A stretch of 9,350 bases of DNA, taken from positions 908 through 10,257 of the forward strand of contig DCGB01000131.1 of the NCBI GenBank assembly GCA_002314515.1. The letters run 5' to 3'. A model generated the notes under the pieces. That model saw only the letters and a program-made list of their open reading frames with translations, was not told where the DNA came from and searched no databases. The position numbers were made by a program, and so were the translations under genes. Below, in pieces: positions 1 to 7,283 of this stretch. Each line of letters begins with the position of its first letter. The first letter of the stretch is position 1. Source of the DNA: Solobacterium sp. UBA1789 (GTDB lineage Bacteria > Bacillota_I > Bacilli_A > Erysipelotrichales > Erysipelotrichaceae).

Positions 1-348
1 ATGCGCTTGACACGCTTCTTTTTCTAGTGATGTGCTTTCAATGACGACTCGATCCTCCAAAATCGTCCAACGATTCCTTGTCCCAGACATCCATTGAATA
101 GGATATTGCTTCCCTAAAATATAAGTAGTTTGTAGATCCTCCACCAAGGAAATGATGGAACGAGAAAATTGAGCCAAAATCCAATCCTCATGCTCCCTTA
201 ACGCATTTTCGATATCACGTTTCAGCGCAAAGTATGGTGCACGCACTTGGACGATATGTTGGGCATTCACATAGAAACGAATTCCCTTCATTCGCTTACG
301 TGTCACCTCATATTGTACTTCTCGATTTTGTAGGATGATCTTATGCAT
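1..348 (-). CDS. YgjP-like (DUF45, M48-type) metallopeptidase, N-terminal part only
   Basis: An open frame starts at ATG 348-346 and stays open for 116 codons to the left edge, so the gene is 3'-truncated by the window. The protein begins MHKIILQNREVQY. It shows the N-terminal pattern of YgjP-like proteins: a basic RKRMKGIRFYV stretch (about residues 18-28), VQVRAP (34-39), a segment ending in EDWIL, and a later YILGKQYPIQW that matches the family's 'LG..y.l' strand. The zinc-binding HExxH region that would prove the family lies beyond the edge and cannot be seen. The ATG overlaps the ABC-F stop codon by 8 nt (341-348), which suggests translational coupling. A GGGAAG ribosome site lies at 360-355. 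The family is uncharacterised in most bacteria, so no substrate is proposed. Assignment rests on remembered N-terminal patterns and is moderate. Confidence 0.68.
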   Translation of the reverse strand, partial: MHKIILQNREVQYEVTRKRMKGIRFYVNAQHIVQVRAPYFALKRDIENALREHEDWILAQFSRSIISLVEDLQTTYILGKQYPIQWMSGTRNRWTILEDRVVIESTSLEKEACQAH

Positions 349-2194
349 TGTATTCTTCCCAAGTCTCCATCAAATGTGCAATCTCATTATGGAGATCGTC
401 GATTCGATTGTCGAGCTCGTTCATCTTTCTAAAGTCATGATAGTATTCTGGGTCGAAGCGTAGCTCACGTAGCTCATCCAGTTCCTTTTCCTTTTTGTCA
501 ATCAAGGCTTCAATCTTCTTGATTTCACGACTCATATCCTTGCGTCTTTCTGGCTTAACCGGTTCTGCTTGGACTGAGGTAGATTTGGTAGGAGTGACAG
601 TTGGTGTAACACCTGCCATTTTATCCACATATTCGTTATAGGTTAATGGATAATAGGTTGCTTTTCCTTCTTCAATGACGAGGATGGCAGTCGCTAGCTT
701 TTGGATGAAGTAACGGTCATGGGAGACGAACAACATCGTTCCCTCATAATCCATCAAGGATTCTTCCAAAGCTTCTTTGCCTAAAATATCCAAGTGGTTG
801 GTAGGTTCATCCAGAATTAGTAAATTGGCCTGTTGCAGCATCAATTTGGCGAGCTGTAAGCGTACCTTTTCCCCACCGGACAAAACGTCTACGGTTTTGA
901 ATACCTCATCGGAGGTAAATAAGAAGGAGCCCAATACAGTACGGATTTGGGTACGATCTAAAAGTGGATACTCATCCCATAGCTCATCCAATACGGTTTT
1001 GGTTCCCGTAAATTGAGCCAATTGCTGGTCAAAGTAACCAGGTTCGATTTGATGCCCTAAAAGATATTCTCCACCTCTTTGTGGCACAAGACCCATAATG
1101 GTCTTCACAAAGGTAGATTTTCCTTTCCCATTTGGGCCAATGATTGCCACACGTTGTCCTTGAAGAACCTCAAGGTTCACTTCACACAGTGTCGTGTCAT
1201 AACCGATTTGAAGATGGTCCACGTTCAAGACACGCTTTCCACCCTTGATGCGACAATGGAAATGGGCAGAGAACGTTTTCTCATCACTGGTTGGCGCATC
1301 AATTTTATCCATACGGTCCAAGTATTTAATTTTCGATTGCGCAAAGGCTGCCTTATTCTTTTTATAGCGGAATTTTTCAATCAGTTCTTCTAAGCGCTTA
1401 ATATCCTTCTGCTGACGATTATAAGCTGATTCCTGGCGAATCAGATCATTCTTCTTCTGCTCGACAAAAGACGTATAATTGCCACTATATCGTCTGATAG
1501 ACCCATATTCCAGTTCATAAACAACCGAAACAAGACGATCAAGAAAAACACGATCATGAGATACAATAATCATCGCCTTCTTATATTTAGCCAGATAAGA
1601 TTCCAGCCACTCAATAGTAGATAAATCCAGATGATTGGTAGGTTCATCCAATAGTAATAAATCCGGTTTACTTAATAAAAGCTTGGCAAAAGCGATCTTT
1701 GTCTTCTCACCACCGGAAAAAGATGATACCTGTCTTTCATAGTCGTCAAGTCCAAAGCCAAAGCCATGTAAAACTGTCATGATTTCTGACTGATAGGTAT
1801 AACCACCTTCAAACTTAAATTCTTCTTCCAGTCTTGAATAACGGTTTATAAGCTGTTCATCAGGATTGACAGCCATTTTTTCCGCAAGATCATTTAACTG
1901 TCTTTCCTTTTCAATCAATAAAGAAAAAACTTCTTCAAACTCTTCTTTAACTGTCTTGTTTGAATTGATCAAAGCATTCTGCTTCAAATAGGCAATATTG
2001 ATCTTATCGCTTTTAATCAGCTGACCTGAAGATAGTTCAACTTCACCTTCAATAACTTTTAAAAGGGTCGACTTGCCCGAACCATTACGGCCGACCAAAG
2101 CGATCCTTTCATTTTCATTTACACTGAAATCGACATTTTCAAAAACGTCGTTGGCACCAAAGAAAACGGTACCCTTATTGATTTGTAATAACAT
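341..2194 (-). CDS. ABC-F family ATP-binding protein (YdiF/EttA/Uup type)
   Basis: This 617-residue protein has two ABC ATPase domains and no membrane segments. That layout is typical of ABC-F proteins, which bind the ribosomal E site and rescue or tune stalled ribosomes. Domain 1 has Walker A GRNGSGKST (35-43), signature SGGEK (160-164), Walker B LLLLDEP (179-185) and switch SHDR (212-215). A charged helical linker at about 250-298 matches the P-site tRNA-interaction motif region. Domain 2 has Walker A GPNGKGKST (353-361), signature LSGGEK (438-443), LLILDEP (458-464) and SHDR (491-494). A Pro/Thr-rich tether (about 528-550) leads to a C-terminal coiled coil (about 553-615), as in YdiF. The start lies 2 nt after the asnS stop with no clear Shine-Dalgarno, so translation probably depends on coupling. 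The context matches B. subtilis ydiF near tsaD and rex. Nothing here specifically points to antibiotic resistance. Codon use differs between the two halves of the gene. Confidence 0.93.
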   Translation of the reverse strand: MLLQINKGTVFFGANDVFENVDFSVNENERIALVGRNGSGKSTLLKVIEGEVELSSGQLIKSDKINIAYLKQNALINSNKTVKEEFEEVFSLLIEKERQLNDLAEKMAVNPDEQLINRYSRLEEEFKFEGGYTYQSEIMTVLHGFGFGLDDYERQVSSFSGGEKTKIAFAKLLLSKPDLLLLDEPTNHLDLSTIEWLESYLAKYKKAMIIVSHDRVFLDRLVSVVYELEYGSIRRYSGNYTSFVEQKKNDLIRQESAYNRQQKDIKRLEELIEKFRYKKNKAAFAQSKIKYLDRMDKIDAPTSDEKTFSAHFHCRIKGGKRVLNVDHLQIGYDTTLCEVNLEVLQGQRVAIIGPNGKGKSTFVKTIMGLVPQRGGEYLLGHQIEPGYFDQQLAQFTGTKTVLDELWDEYPLLDRTQIRTVLGSFLFTSDEVFKTVDVLSGGEKVRLQLAKLMLQQANLLILDEPTNHLDILGKEALEESLMDYEGTMLFVSHDRYFIQKLATAILVIEEGKATYYPLTYNEYVDKMAGVTPTVTPTKSTSVQAEPVKPERRKDMSREIKKIEALIDKKEKELDELRELRFDPEYYHDFRKMNELDNRIDDLHNEIAHLMETWEEYNA

Positions 2195-2196
2195 TT

Positions 2197-3579
2197 TTAA
2201 TAAATTAAATTCTTTGGTGTACGAGGATATGGGAGTACATCACGAATGTTTTCCATACCAGTCAGGTACATCATCAGACGTTCAAAGCCAACGCCAAAGC
2301 CAGCATGTTTACAACCGCCATATCTTCTTAAATCAAGATACCACTCAAGAATGGACTTATCCATACCGATTTCTTCCATACGCTTTTCTAATACATCAAG
2401 ACGCTCTTCACGCTGTGAACCACCAACCAGTTCGCCAACATGCGGAACAAGTAAGTCAGCAGCTGCAACCGTCTTGCCATCATCATTTAAGCGCATATAG
2501 AAAGCCTTGATATCCTTTGGATAATCAGTCAGGAAAACCGGTCCCTTAACAACCTGTTCACAGATATAACGCTCATGTTCAGTATTTAAATCAATGCCCC
2601 ATTCAACCTTGTTTTCAAATTTAACCGGAGCCTTCAGTAAAATATCAATGGCCTCTGTATATTTCATTCTTCTGAATTCAGACTTTCTGACGGCATCCAG
2701 TCTTTCAAGCAAAGTCTTATCAATCATTGAATTAAAGAACTTCATCTCCTCTGGACAGTTTTCCAGAACATAGTCTATGCAGTATTTAACCAGATCTTCA
2801 ATCAGTTCCATATCATCATCAAGATCCGCAAAGGCAATCTCTGGTTCAATCATCCAGAATTCGTTCGCATGAGTCTTGGTATTGGAATTCTCTGCTCTAA
2901 AAGTTGGGCCAAAGGTATAGACATCGCGGAAAGCCATGGCAAAAGCTTCAACATGTAACTGACCAGAAACAGTTAAAGAAGCATGCTTGCCAAAGAAATC
3001 TTCTTCATATTTATCATCTTCTCTGGTTGTAACTGTAAAGACCTCACCAGCACCCTCAGCATCATTACCAGTAATAATTGGCGTATGAACATAGACAAAA
3101 CCCTGGTTCTGGAAGAATTCATGAATTGCCATTGACAAAACTGAACGCAATCTGAAAACAGCAGAAAAAGTATTGGTTCTTGGACGTAAGTGCGGGATTT
3201 CTCTCAAAAATTCAAAACTATGTCTTTTTTTCTGTAAGGCATAAGTTTCATCTGAAGCACCAATAACAGTAATATCTGTAGCCTCAATTTCAAATGGCTG
3301 TTTAGAATCAGGTGTATATTTGAATTTGCCATTAACCTGGATACTGGAACCAGTTAAAATATGGCTTAGTTCATTATAGTTTTCCATTGCAGCACTATAG
3401 ACAATCTGAACATTGCGGAAATAAGTGCCATCATTCAATTCAATAAAGCCTACAGAACCATTATCACGATTAGTTCTAACCCAGCCTTCAATACCAACAT
3501 ACTCCAGCTGGTCTAATTCAATCTGATTTTTGGCATAAGCTAATTCATACAATTCTCTTGCAGTGTAGTAATCAAACAT
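2197..3579 (-). CDS. asnS: Asparaginyl-tRNA synthetase
   Basis: This class IIb aminoacyl-tRNA synthetase charges tRNA-Asn with asparagine in the cytoplasm. Numbering from the upstream ATG at 3585, an OB-fold anticodon-binding domain covers about 30-110. Class II motif 2 runs over 226-249 with the FRAENSNTKTH core. Motif 3 is GFGVGFERLMMYLTG (429-443) with the ATP-contacting arginine at 436. The C-terminus (DVLPYPRTP) is characteristic of AsnRS rather than AspRS. Length (about 460) is normal. I prefer the ATG at 3579-3577 because GAGGA (3591-3587) lies 7 nt upstream of it. The ATG at 3585 sits only about 2 nt from GAGG and would add just Met-Arg. The gene follows rex at very short spacing and is 2 nt from the ABC-F gene, so it is probably co-transcribed from the rex promoter. 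No T-box leader fits into the space. Confidence 0.96.
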   Translation of the reverse strand: MFDYYTARELYELAYAKNQIELDQLEYVGIEGWVRTNRDNGSVGFIELNDGTYFRNVQIVYSAAMENYNELSHILTGSSIQVNGKFKYTPDSKQPFEIEATDITVIGASDETYALQKKRHSFEFLREIPHLRPRTNTFSAVFRLRSVLSMAIHEFFQNQGFVYVHTPIITGNDAEGAGEVFTVTTREDDKYEEDFFGKHASLTVSGQLHVEAFAMAFRDVYTFGPTFRAENSNTKTHANEFWMIEPEIAFADLDDDMELIEDLVKYCIDYVLENCPEEMKFFNSMIDKTLLERLDAVRKSEFRRMKYTEAIDILLKAPVKFENKVEWGIDLNTEHERYICEQVVKGPVFLTDYPKDIKAFYMRLNDDGKTVAAADLLVPHVGELVGGSQREERLDVLEKRMEEIGMDKSILEWYLDLRRYGGCKHAGFGVGFERLMMYLTGMENIRDVLPYPRTPKNLIY

Positions 3580-3586
3580 CCTCATT

Positions 3587-3591
3587 TCCTC
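3587..3591 (-). promoter_or_regulatory. Ribosome binding site that decides the asnS start
   Basis: GAGGA on the minus strand overlaps the rex TGA stop (3592-3590). It is 7 nt from ATG 3579 but only about 1 nt from ATG 3585. This spacing favours the second ATG, giving a 460-residue AsnRS beginning MFDYY. Confidence 0.6.
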
Positions 3592-4201
3592 ATTTCGTTA
3601 AATTTGTTTTATAAACCAGTTCCTGAATAATCGAAACCAGGTCAACACTTCTGACATTGAGATTCTCTGGTACATTGTAATGAACATGGGTAAAGTCCAC
3701 AATACCATCAATTCCCACTTTAGTTAATAGATTAACTGTATTCTGTACATCCGAAGAAATACATAAGATGGCAATACGACAGCCATCAGGCAAATATTTT
3801 TCAATATCGGCAATGTTATAAACCGGAATGCCGATATCGCCAACCTTTTCCGGATATAAATCAAAGGCACAGACAATTTCGCCAACAACATCATCCCATT
3901 TGTTGTAATTTAAAATAGCCTTACCCAAATTACCGGCGCCAACCAGGATAATCTTTTCATTATAGTTGACACCAAGTTCATCAGAAAAAATCTGAATCAG
4001 GTCATCAACATTATAACCATAACCCTGTTTGCCCAAAGAACCGATTAAGGAAAAATCCCGACGGATAGTTGTCGGCTTGATATTAACATAATCCGATAAT
4101 TCTGATGACATGATTTTATCAATACCATCATCCTTAATCTTACGTAAGGCCTTTAAATAAATCGGATATCTTCTCAAAGTAGCGTTAGGTACATTTCTCA
4201 T
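3590..4201 (-). CDS. rex: Redox-sensing transcriptional repressor Rex
   Basis: This 203-residue protein is a Rex repressor, which binds DNA when NAD+ is high and releases it when NADH rises, controlling fermentation and respiration genes. The N-terminal winged helix (about 1-80) shows the family's VPNATLRRYPIYL opening and the recognition-helix stretch TTIRRDFSLIG (44-54). A Rossmann domain follows with the dinucleotide motif GAGNLGKA (88-95). The C-terminal helix (about 185-203), used for domain swapping in Rex dimers, is present. Length is usual for Rex. The start agrees with homologues, yet there is no Shine-Dalgarno. A TATAAT box ends only 7 nt before the ATG, so the mRNA may be leaderless. 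Rex lies between asnA and asnS and its own promoter carries a Rex-like half-site, which suggests autoregulation. Confidence 0.95.
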   Translation of the reverse strand: MRNVPNATLRRYPIYLKALRKIKDDGIDKIMSSELSDYVNIKPTTIRRDFSLIGSLGKQGYGYNVDDLIQIFSDELGVNYNEKIILVGAGNLGKAILNYNKWDDVVGEIVCAFDLYPEKVGDIGIPVYNIADIEKYLPDGCRIAILCISSDVQNTVNLLTKVGIDGIVDFTHVHYNVPENLNVRSVDLVSIIQELVYKTNLTK

Positions 4202-4208
4202 AAAAATA

Positions 4209-4237
4209 ATTATACGCTAATAATCTTACTTTGTGAA
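4209..4237 (-). promoter_or_regulatory. Sigma-A-type promoter of rex
   Basis: On the minus strand TTCACA (4237-4232, 5 of 6 to TTGACA) and a perfect TATAAT (4214-4209) are separated by 17 nt. The predicted start of transcription is near 4202-4201, on or next to the rex ATG. The promoter lies in the only sizeable gap (56 bp) between asnA and rex and would drive rex-asnS-ABC-F-ygjP-like. Confidence 0.72.
4231..4237. promoter_or_regulatory. Candidate Rex operator half-site
   Basis: TTGTGAA on the plus strand (TTCACAA on the minus strand) is one perfect half of the Rex consensus TTGTGAA-N4-TTCACAA and covers the rex -35 element. The expected partner half (4242-4248) matches at only about 2 of 7 positions and is simply AT-rich, so this is at best a weak operator. 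It could also be just the -35 box. Confidence 0.35.
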
Positions 4238-4257
4238 TAAATAAATTTTTTTAACTA

Positions 4258-5265
4258 TTACAATAAGATGATCTTATTATCTCTGGCAATATTCCTTGTA
4301 TCTTCATCCCAGATTGAAGAATGAACCTCACCAATATGGGCCTTTTTCATCAGCAGCATACATAAACGGGATTGACCAATACCACCTCCAATGGTATATG
4401 GCAATTCATCATTCAAAATCATCTGGTGATACTTAAACTTACGTCTTTCATCAGCACCAGCAGCCTTCAGCTGATAATCAAGAGCCTTAGCATCTACCCT
4501 GATACCCATGGAAGATAATTCCATGGCACAATCCAGAACATCATAATAAACCAGCAAATCGCCATTCAAAGACCAGTCATCATAATCCGGAGCTCGACCA
4601 TCGTGTTTTTGACCATTGGATAATTTATCACCAATACCATAGATAAATACTGTACCATATTCTCTGCAGATGGCCTTTTCTCTTTCCTTGGCTGACAAAT
4701 CAGGATAACGTTTTAATAAATCTTCAGAAGAAATAAAATAGACATCTTCCCTGATATGACTCTCAACAGCAGGAAACTTAATATTCAGAATACCCTGGGT
4801 AACGACAAGAGCCTTAACAATAAGAGAAACCTGATTAAACAAATAATCAAGATTACGATCTTCCTTACTGATAACCTTTTCCCAATCCCACTGATCAACA
4901 TAAATGGAATGTAAATTATCAAGATCTTCATCTCTTCTAATGGCATTCATATCCGTATATAAGCCATTGCCAACAAAAAACTTATAATCATGTAAAGCCA
5001 TACGCTTCCACTTTGCCAAAGAATGAATGACAACGCCATCCTTCTTAGCCGAAGGAATATCAAAACCAACAGCTCTCTCAAAGCCATTCAAATCATCATT
5101 TAAACCACTGTCAGCTTCAACAAATAAAGGTGCCGAAACGCGCTTTAAGTGTAAGGCATCTGCCAGAGTTTCCTGATAAGTTCTCTTAATCAGCGAAATG
5201 GCAGCCTGGGTATCATATAAACCCAAATAAGAAACATAATTTTCGGGGACTATAAATTTACTCAT
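4258..5265 (-). CDS. asnA: Aspartate-ammonia ligase (ammonia-dependent asparagine synthetase A)
   Basis: This cytoplasmic enzyme makes asparagine from aspartate, ammonia and ATP (giving AMP and PPi), and its fold is related to class II aminoacyl-tRNA synthetases. The 335 residues match AsnA over the full length (E. coli enzyme about 330). Visible family blocks are SLAKWKRMAL (82-91), DMNAIRRDE (105-113), DQWDWEK (124-130), a DGRAPDYDDW stretch (222-231) and the glycine-rich GGGIGQSRL (293-301) near the ATP site. A GAGGAG ribosome site (5276-5271) inside the last codons of tsaD is 5 nt from the ATG, and only 2 nt separate the two genes. It is therefore read as the last gene of the tsaE-tsaB-rimI-tsaD unit. 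Its product is the amino-acid substrate of the nearby asnS. Confidence 0.96.
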   Translation of the reverse strand: MSKFIVPENYVSYLGLYDTQAAISLIKRTYQETLADALHLKRVSAPLFVEADSGLNDDLNGFERAVGFDIPSAKKDGVVIHSLAKWKRMALHDYKFFVGNGLYTDMNAIRRDEDLDNLHSIYVDQWDWEKVISKEDRNLDYLFNQVSLIVKALVVTQGILNIKFPAVESHIREDVYFISSEDLLKRYPDLSAKEREKAICREYGTVFIYGIGDKLSNGQKHDGRAPDYDDWSLNGDLLVYYDVLDCAMELSSMGIRVDAKALDYQLKAAGADERRKFKYHQMILNDELPYTIGGGIGQSRLCMLLMKKAHIGEVHSSIWDEDTRNIARDNKIILL

Positions 5266-5267
5266 AA

Positions 5268-6260
5268 TTACTCCTCAATCGACATATCAGACAAAGATGC
5301 TGTATCAAGACTAACAAATTTGCCCTTCTTTAAGTCGTGGAAAGCAGCACAGGCAATCATCGTAGCGTTATCCGTACAATATTTTAACGGTGGCTGAACA
5401 AGCTTAACACCCTTAATCTTTTCACTCATTAATTCTCTTAAACGTGAATTGGCAGCCACTCCACCAGCCGTAATAACCGTCTTAACGGGATATTCTTCCA
5501 TGGCCTTTAGAGTCTTATTAAGCAAAACATTCAAAGCAACTTCCTGAAAGGCATAAGATAAATCATTATTATTAAGTTCTTCACCATTTCTTTCCAGCTT
5601 CTTCGCCAGCTGCAGACAGGCATTCTTTAATCCACTGAAAGAAAAATTCAAGCCATCAACCTTAGGAGTCGGCAATTGATAATGAGCCTTACCCTCCTTG
5701 GCAGCCTTATCAATCTTTGGACCACCAGGATAACCCATGCCCATAATACGGGCAACCTTGTCATAAGACTCACCAACAGCATCATCCAATGTGGTACCGA
5801 TAATCTTAAAACTGTCTTCGTTTTCGATATAAACCAGTTCAGTATGACCACCACTGACAACCAGAGCCAGCATCGGATACTCAAAATCAGCCAGTAATTC
5901 ATTAATAAAGATATGACCCTTTAAATGATGAACACCAATTAAAGGCTTATCATAAAAGAAAGCCAAAGTCTTAGCAGCCACGCCACCAATATGTAAAGAA
6001 CCTATTAAACCAGGTCCAACGGTATAAGCAATGGCATCAATATCATCCATCGATACATCGGCTTGCTTCAAGGCATTATCAACAATAATCGAAATCTGCT
6101 CAACATGCATTCTGGAAGCAATTTCCGGAATAACCCCGCCAAAACGGGCATGAACATCAATCTGTGTCGAAACAACACTGCTTAAGATATTTAACTTTTC
6201 ATCTAAAATGGCACAAGCTGTTTCATCGCAGCTTGACTCAATAGCCAAAATCTTCTTCAT
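5268..6260 (-). CDS. tsaD: tRNA N6-adenosine threonylcarbamoyltransferase TsaD
   Basis: TsaD moves the threonylcarbamoyl group from threonylcarbamoyl-AMP to A37 of ANN-decoding tRNAs, working with TsaB and TsaE. The 330-residue protein begins MKKILAIESSCDET, the standard family opening. It has the metal-binding HHLKGH (111-116, with the HxxxH pair H112/H116), SGGHTE (136-141), the NFSFSGLK block (205-212), AGGVAAN (265-271) and the distal metal ligand D297 in CTDNA. Length is typical. A GGAGG site (6270-6266) lies 5 nt before the ATG. The first codons overlap the 3' end of rimI by 23 nt in another frame, so the two genes are tightly coupled. Older names are gcp and ygjD, and the old description as a glycoprotease is not supported by present knowledge of the family. 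Confidence 0.97.
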   Translation of the reverse strand: MKKILAIESSCDETACAILDEKLNILSSVVSTQIDVHARFGGVIPEIASRMHVEQISIIVDNALKQADVSMDDIDAIAYTVGPGLIGSLHIGGVAAKTLAFFYDKPLIGVHHLKGHIFINELLADFEYPMLALVVSGGHTELVYIENEDSFKIIGTTLDDAVGESYDKVARIMGMGYPGGPKIDKAAKEGKAHYQLPTPKVDGLNFSFSGLKNACLQLAKKLERNGEELNNNDLSYAFQEVALNVLLNKTLKAMEEYPVKTVITAGGVAANSRLRELMSEKIKGVKLVQPPLKYCTDNATMIACAAFHDLKKGKFVSLDTASLSDMSIEE

Positions 6261-6699
6261 TTAAACCTCCGATGGCCTTTACCATCTCGATTGCATCCTC
6301 ACCATCTTCATAATAGGATTTACGAATTCTGGTCTGGATAAACTCATTCTTCTGATATAACTTTAAAGCATATTCATTGCTGGGACGAACTTCCAGATGA
6401 ACAAATTCAACCTCGTTTTTAATCGCTTCTCTAAACAAGGCATTAAGCATCCGCTGACCATAGCCTCGATGCTGATAATCGCTGGCAACCGCAATATTAC
6501 AGATATCAGCATTTTCAAACATAAACCAGATATCGCCATAAGCCATAATCTCATCATTTTCTTCAATTACCAGCAAACAGGCAAACTGATTGTTTTCTAT
6601 TTCTTCCTTAAAGTATTTTATTGGCCAGGGATCCTTAAAAACACTGCTTTCAATTCTGGCGACCTTATCAAGATCACCAAGCCTCATTCTGCGAATCAT
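6238..6699 (-). CDS. rimI: GNAT acetyltransferase RimI (ribosomal protein N-alpha-acetyltransferase)
   Basis: This 153-residue GNAT protein matches RimI, which acetylates the N-terminus of ribosomal protein bS18 in enterobacteria; the Firmicute substrate is less certain. It shows the acetyl-CoA loop QHRGYG (76-81) after the strand CNIAVASDY. It also has LEVRPSN (102-108) with E103, and LYQK with Y115, the residues used as general base and acid in enterobacterial RimI. Its ATG overlaps the tsaB stop as ATGA (4 nt) and has no good Shine-Dalgarno, so translation is probably coupled to tsaB. It shares 23 nt with tsaD downstream. rimI sits between tsaB and tsaD in many Firmicutes, which supports the name over a generic GNAT call. 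Confidence 0.92.
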   Translation of the reverse strand: MIRRMRLGDLDKVARIESSVFKDPWPIKYFKEEIENNQFACLLVIEENDEIMAYGDIWFMFENADICNIAVASDYQHRGYGQRMLNALFREAIKNEVEFVHLEVRPSNEYALKLYQKNEFIQTRIRKSYYEDGEDAIEMVKAIGGLNEEDFGY

Positions 6700-7283
6700 C
6701 GATAATACGCATCACTTTCTTTTAAATACAAAGGAGTTAAATGATCTATATCATCGATTCCTGACCAGAAAGCCCTGGTATTTAAAAAACATGAAGGAAT
6801 ATCCACAAAAGTATTTTCCCTGCCAACCAAAGAACCATCAAGCACAACATTGTAAGAAGCACAATCGATATCCTTTAATTCCTTGGCACAATCACCAACA
6901 ATAATTCTATCCTTATCATAAATACTCAAATAAGCTCTATTAGCCCGGGCATCCATAATTACCATTGTATTTTCTCTATTACCTGCATACAGCCTCAATG
7001 TCGAAATGCCATATAACTTGATATTGGCAACCGAACAGTAAACCTTGGCAATCGTCATAGCGATACGAACGCCAGTATAAGAACCAGGGCCCAAGGCAAT
7101 ACAGATAGAATCAATGTCTCTTTTATTAACACCACTGTTTTTAAACATTTCTTCTAAAGCAACAAAAACAGTCTCCGACTGTTTTTTGAAACATATTTCA
7201 TTATAAGAAGCCAGCAGTTCATCATCCTTAATCAGCGCCAAAGCCAGATTCTTATAAGCTGTATCAATACACAAAGTCAACAT
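6696..7283 (-). CDS. tsaB: tRNA threonylcarbamoyladenosine biosynthesis protein TsaB
   Basis: TsaB is the inactive TsaD paralogue that forms the TsaB-TsaD core of the bacterial t6A complex. The protein starts MLTLCIDTA, has the hallmark GPGSYTGVR (65-73), the DARANRAYLSIY block (111-122, matching the family's D.R..EvY) and a C-terminal PLYLKESDA. At 195 residues it is shorter than B. subtilis or E. coli TsaB (about 230). The missing part is in the variable C-terminal half; the dimer-forming N-terminal half looks intact. A GAGGAA ribosome site (7294-7289) lies 5 nt before the ATG. The start overlaps the tsaE stop by 7 nt and the stop overlaps the rimI start by 4 nt. Confidence 0.93.
   Translation of the reverse strand: MLTLCIDTAYKNLALALIKDDELLASYNEICFKKQSETVFVALEEMFKNSGVNKRDIDSICIALGPGSYTGVRIAMTIAKVYCSVANIKLYGISTLRLYAGNRENTMVIMDARANRAYLSIYDKDRIIVGDCAKELKDIDCASYNVVLDGSLVGRENTFVDIPSCFLNTRAFWSGIDDIDHLTPLYLKESDAYYR

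Noticed and set aside
777..1393. Plus-strand open frames opposite the ABC-F gene
   Set aside because: They are shadows of a clear ABC-F coding frame, with no recognisable domains or ribosome sites.
2073..2510. 145-codon plus-strand open frame across the asnS/ABC-F junction
   Set aside because: It lies antisense to two well-supported genes, and its predicted protein is His/Gln-rich low-complexity sequence with no family resemblance.
4202..4257. Terminator or T-box riboswitch between asnA and rex
   Set aside because: The 56-bp gap has A/T runs but no stem with a U-tract, and it is far too short for a T-box leader. It is better explained as a promoter.
6397..6904. Plus-strand open frames opposite rimI and tsaB
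   Set aside because: These are antisense shadows; the minus-strand frames carry all family motifs.
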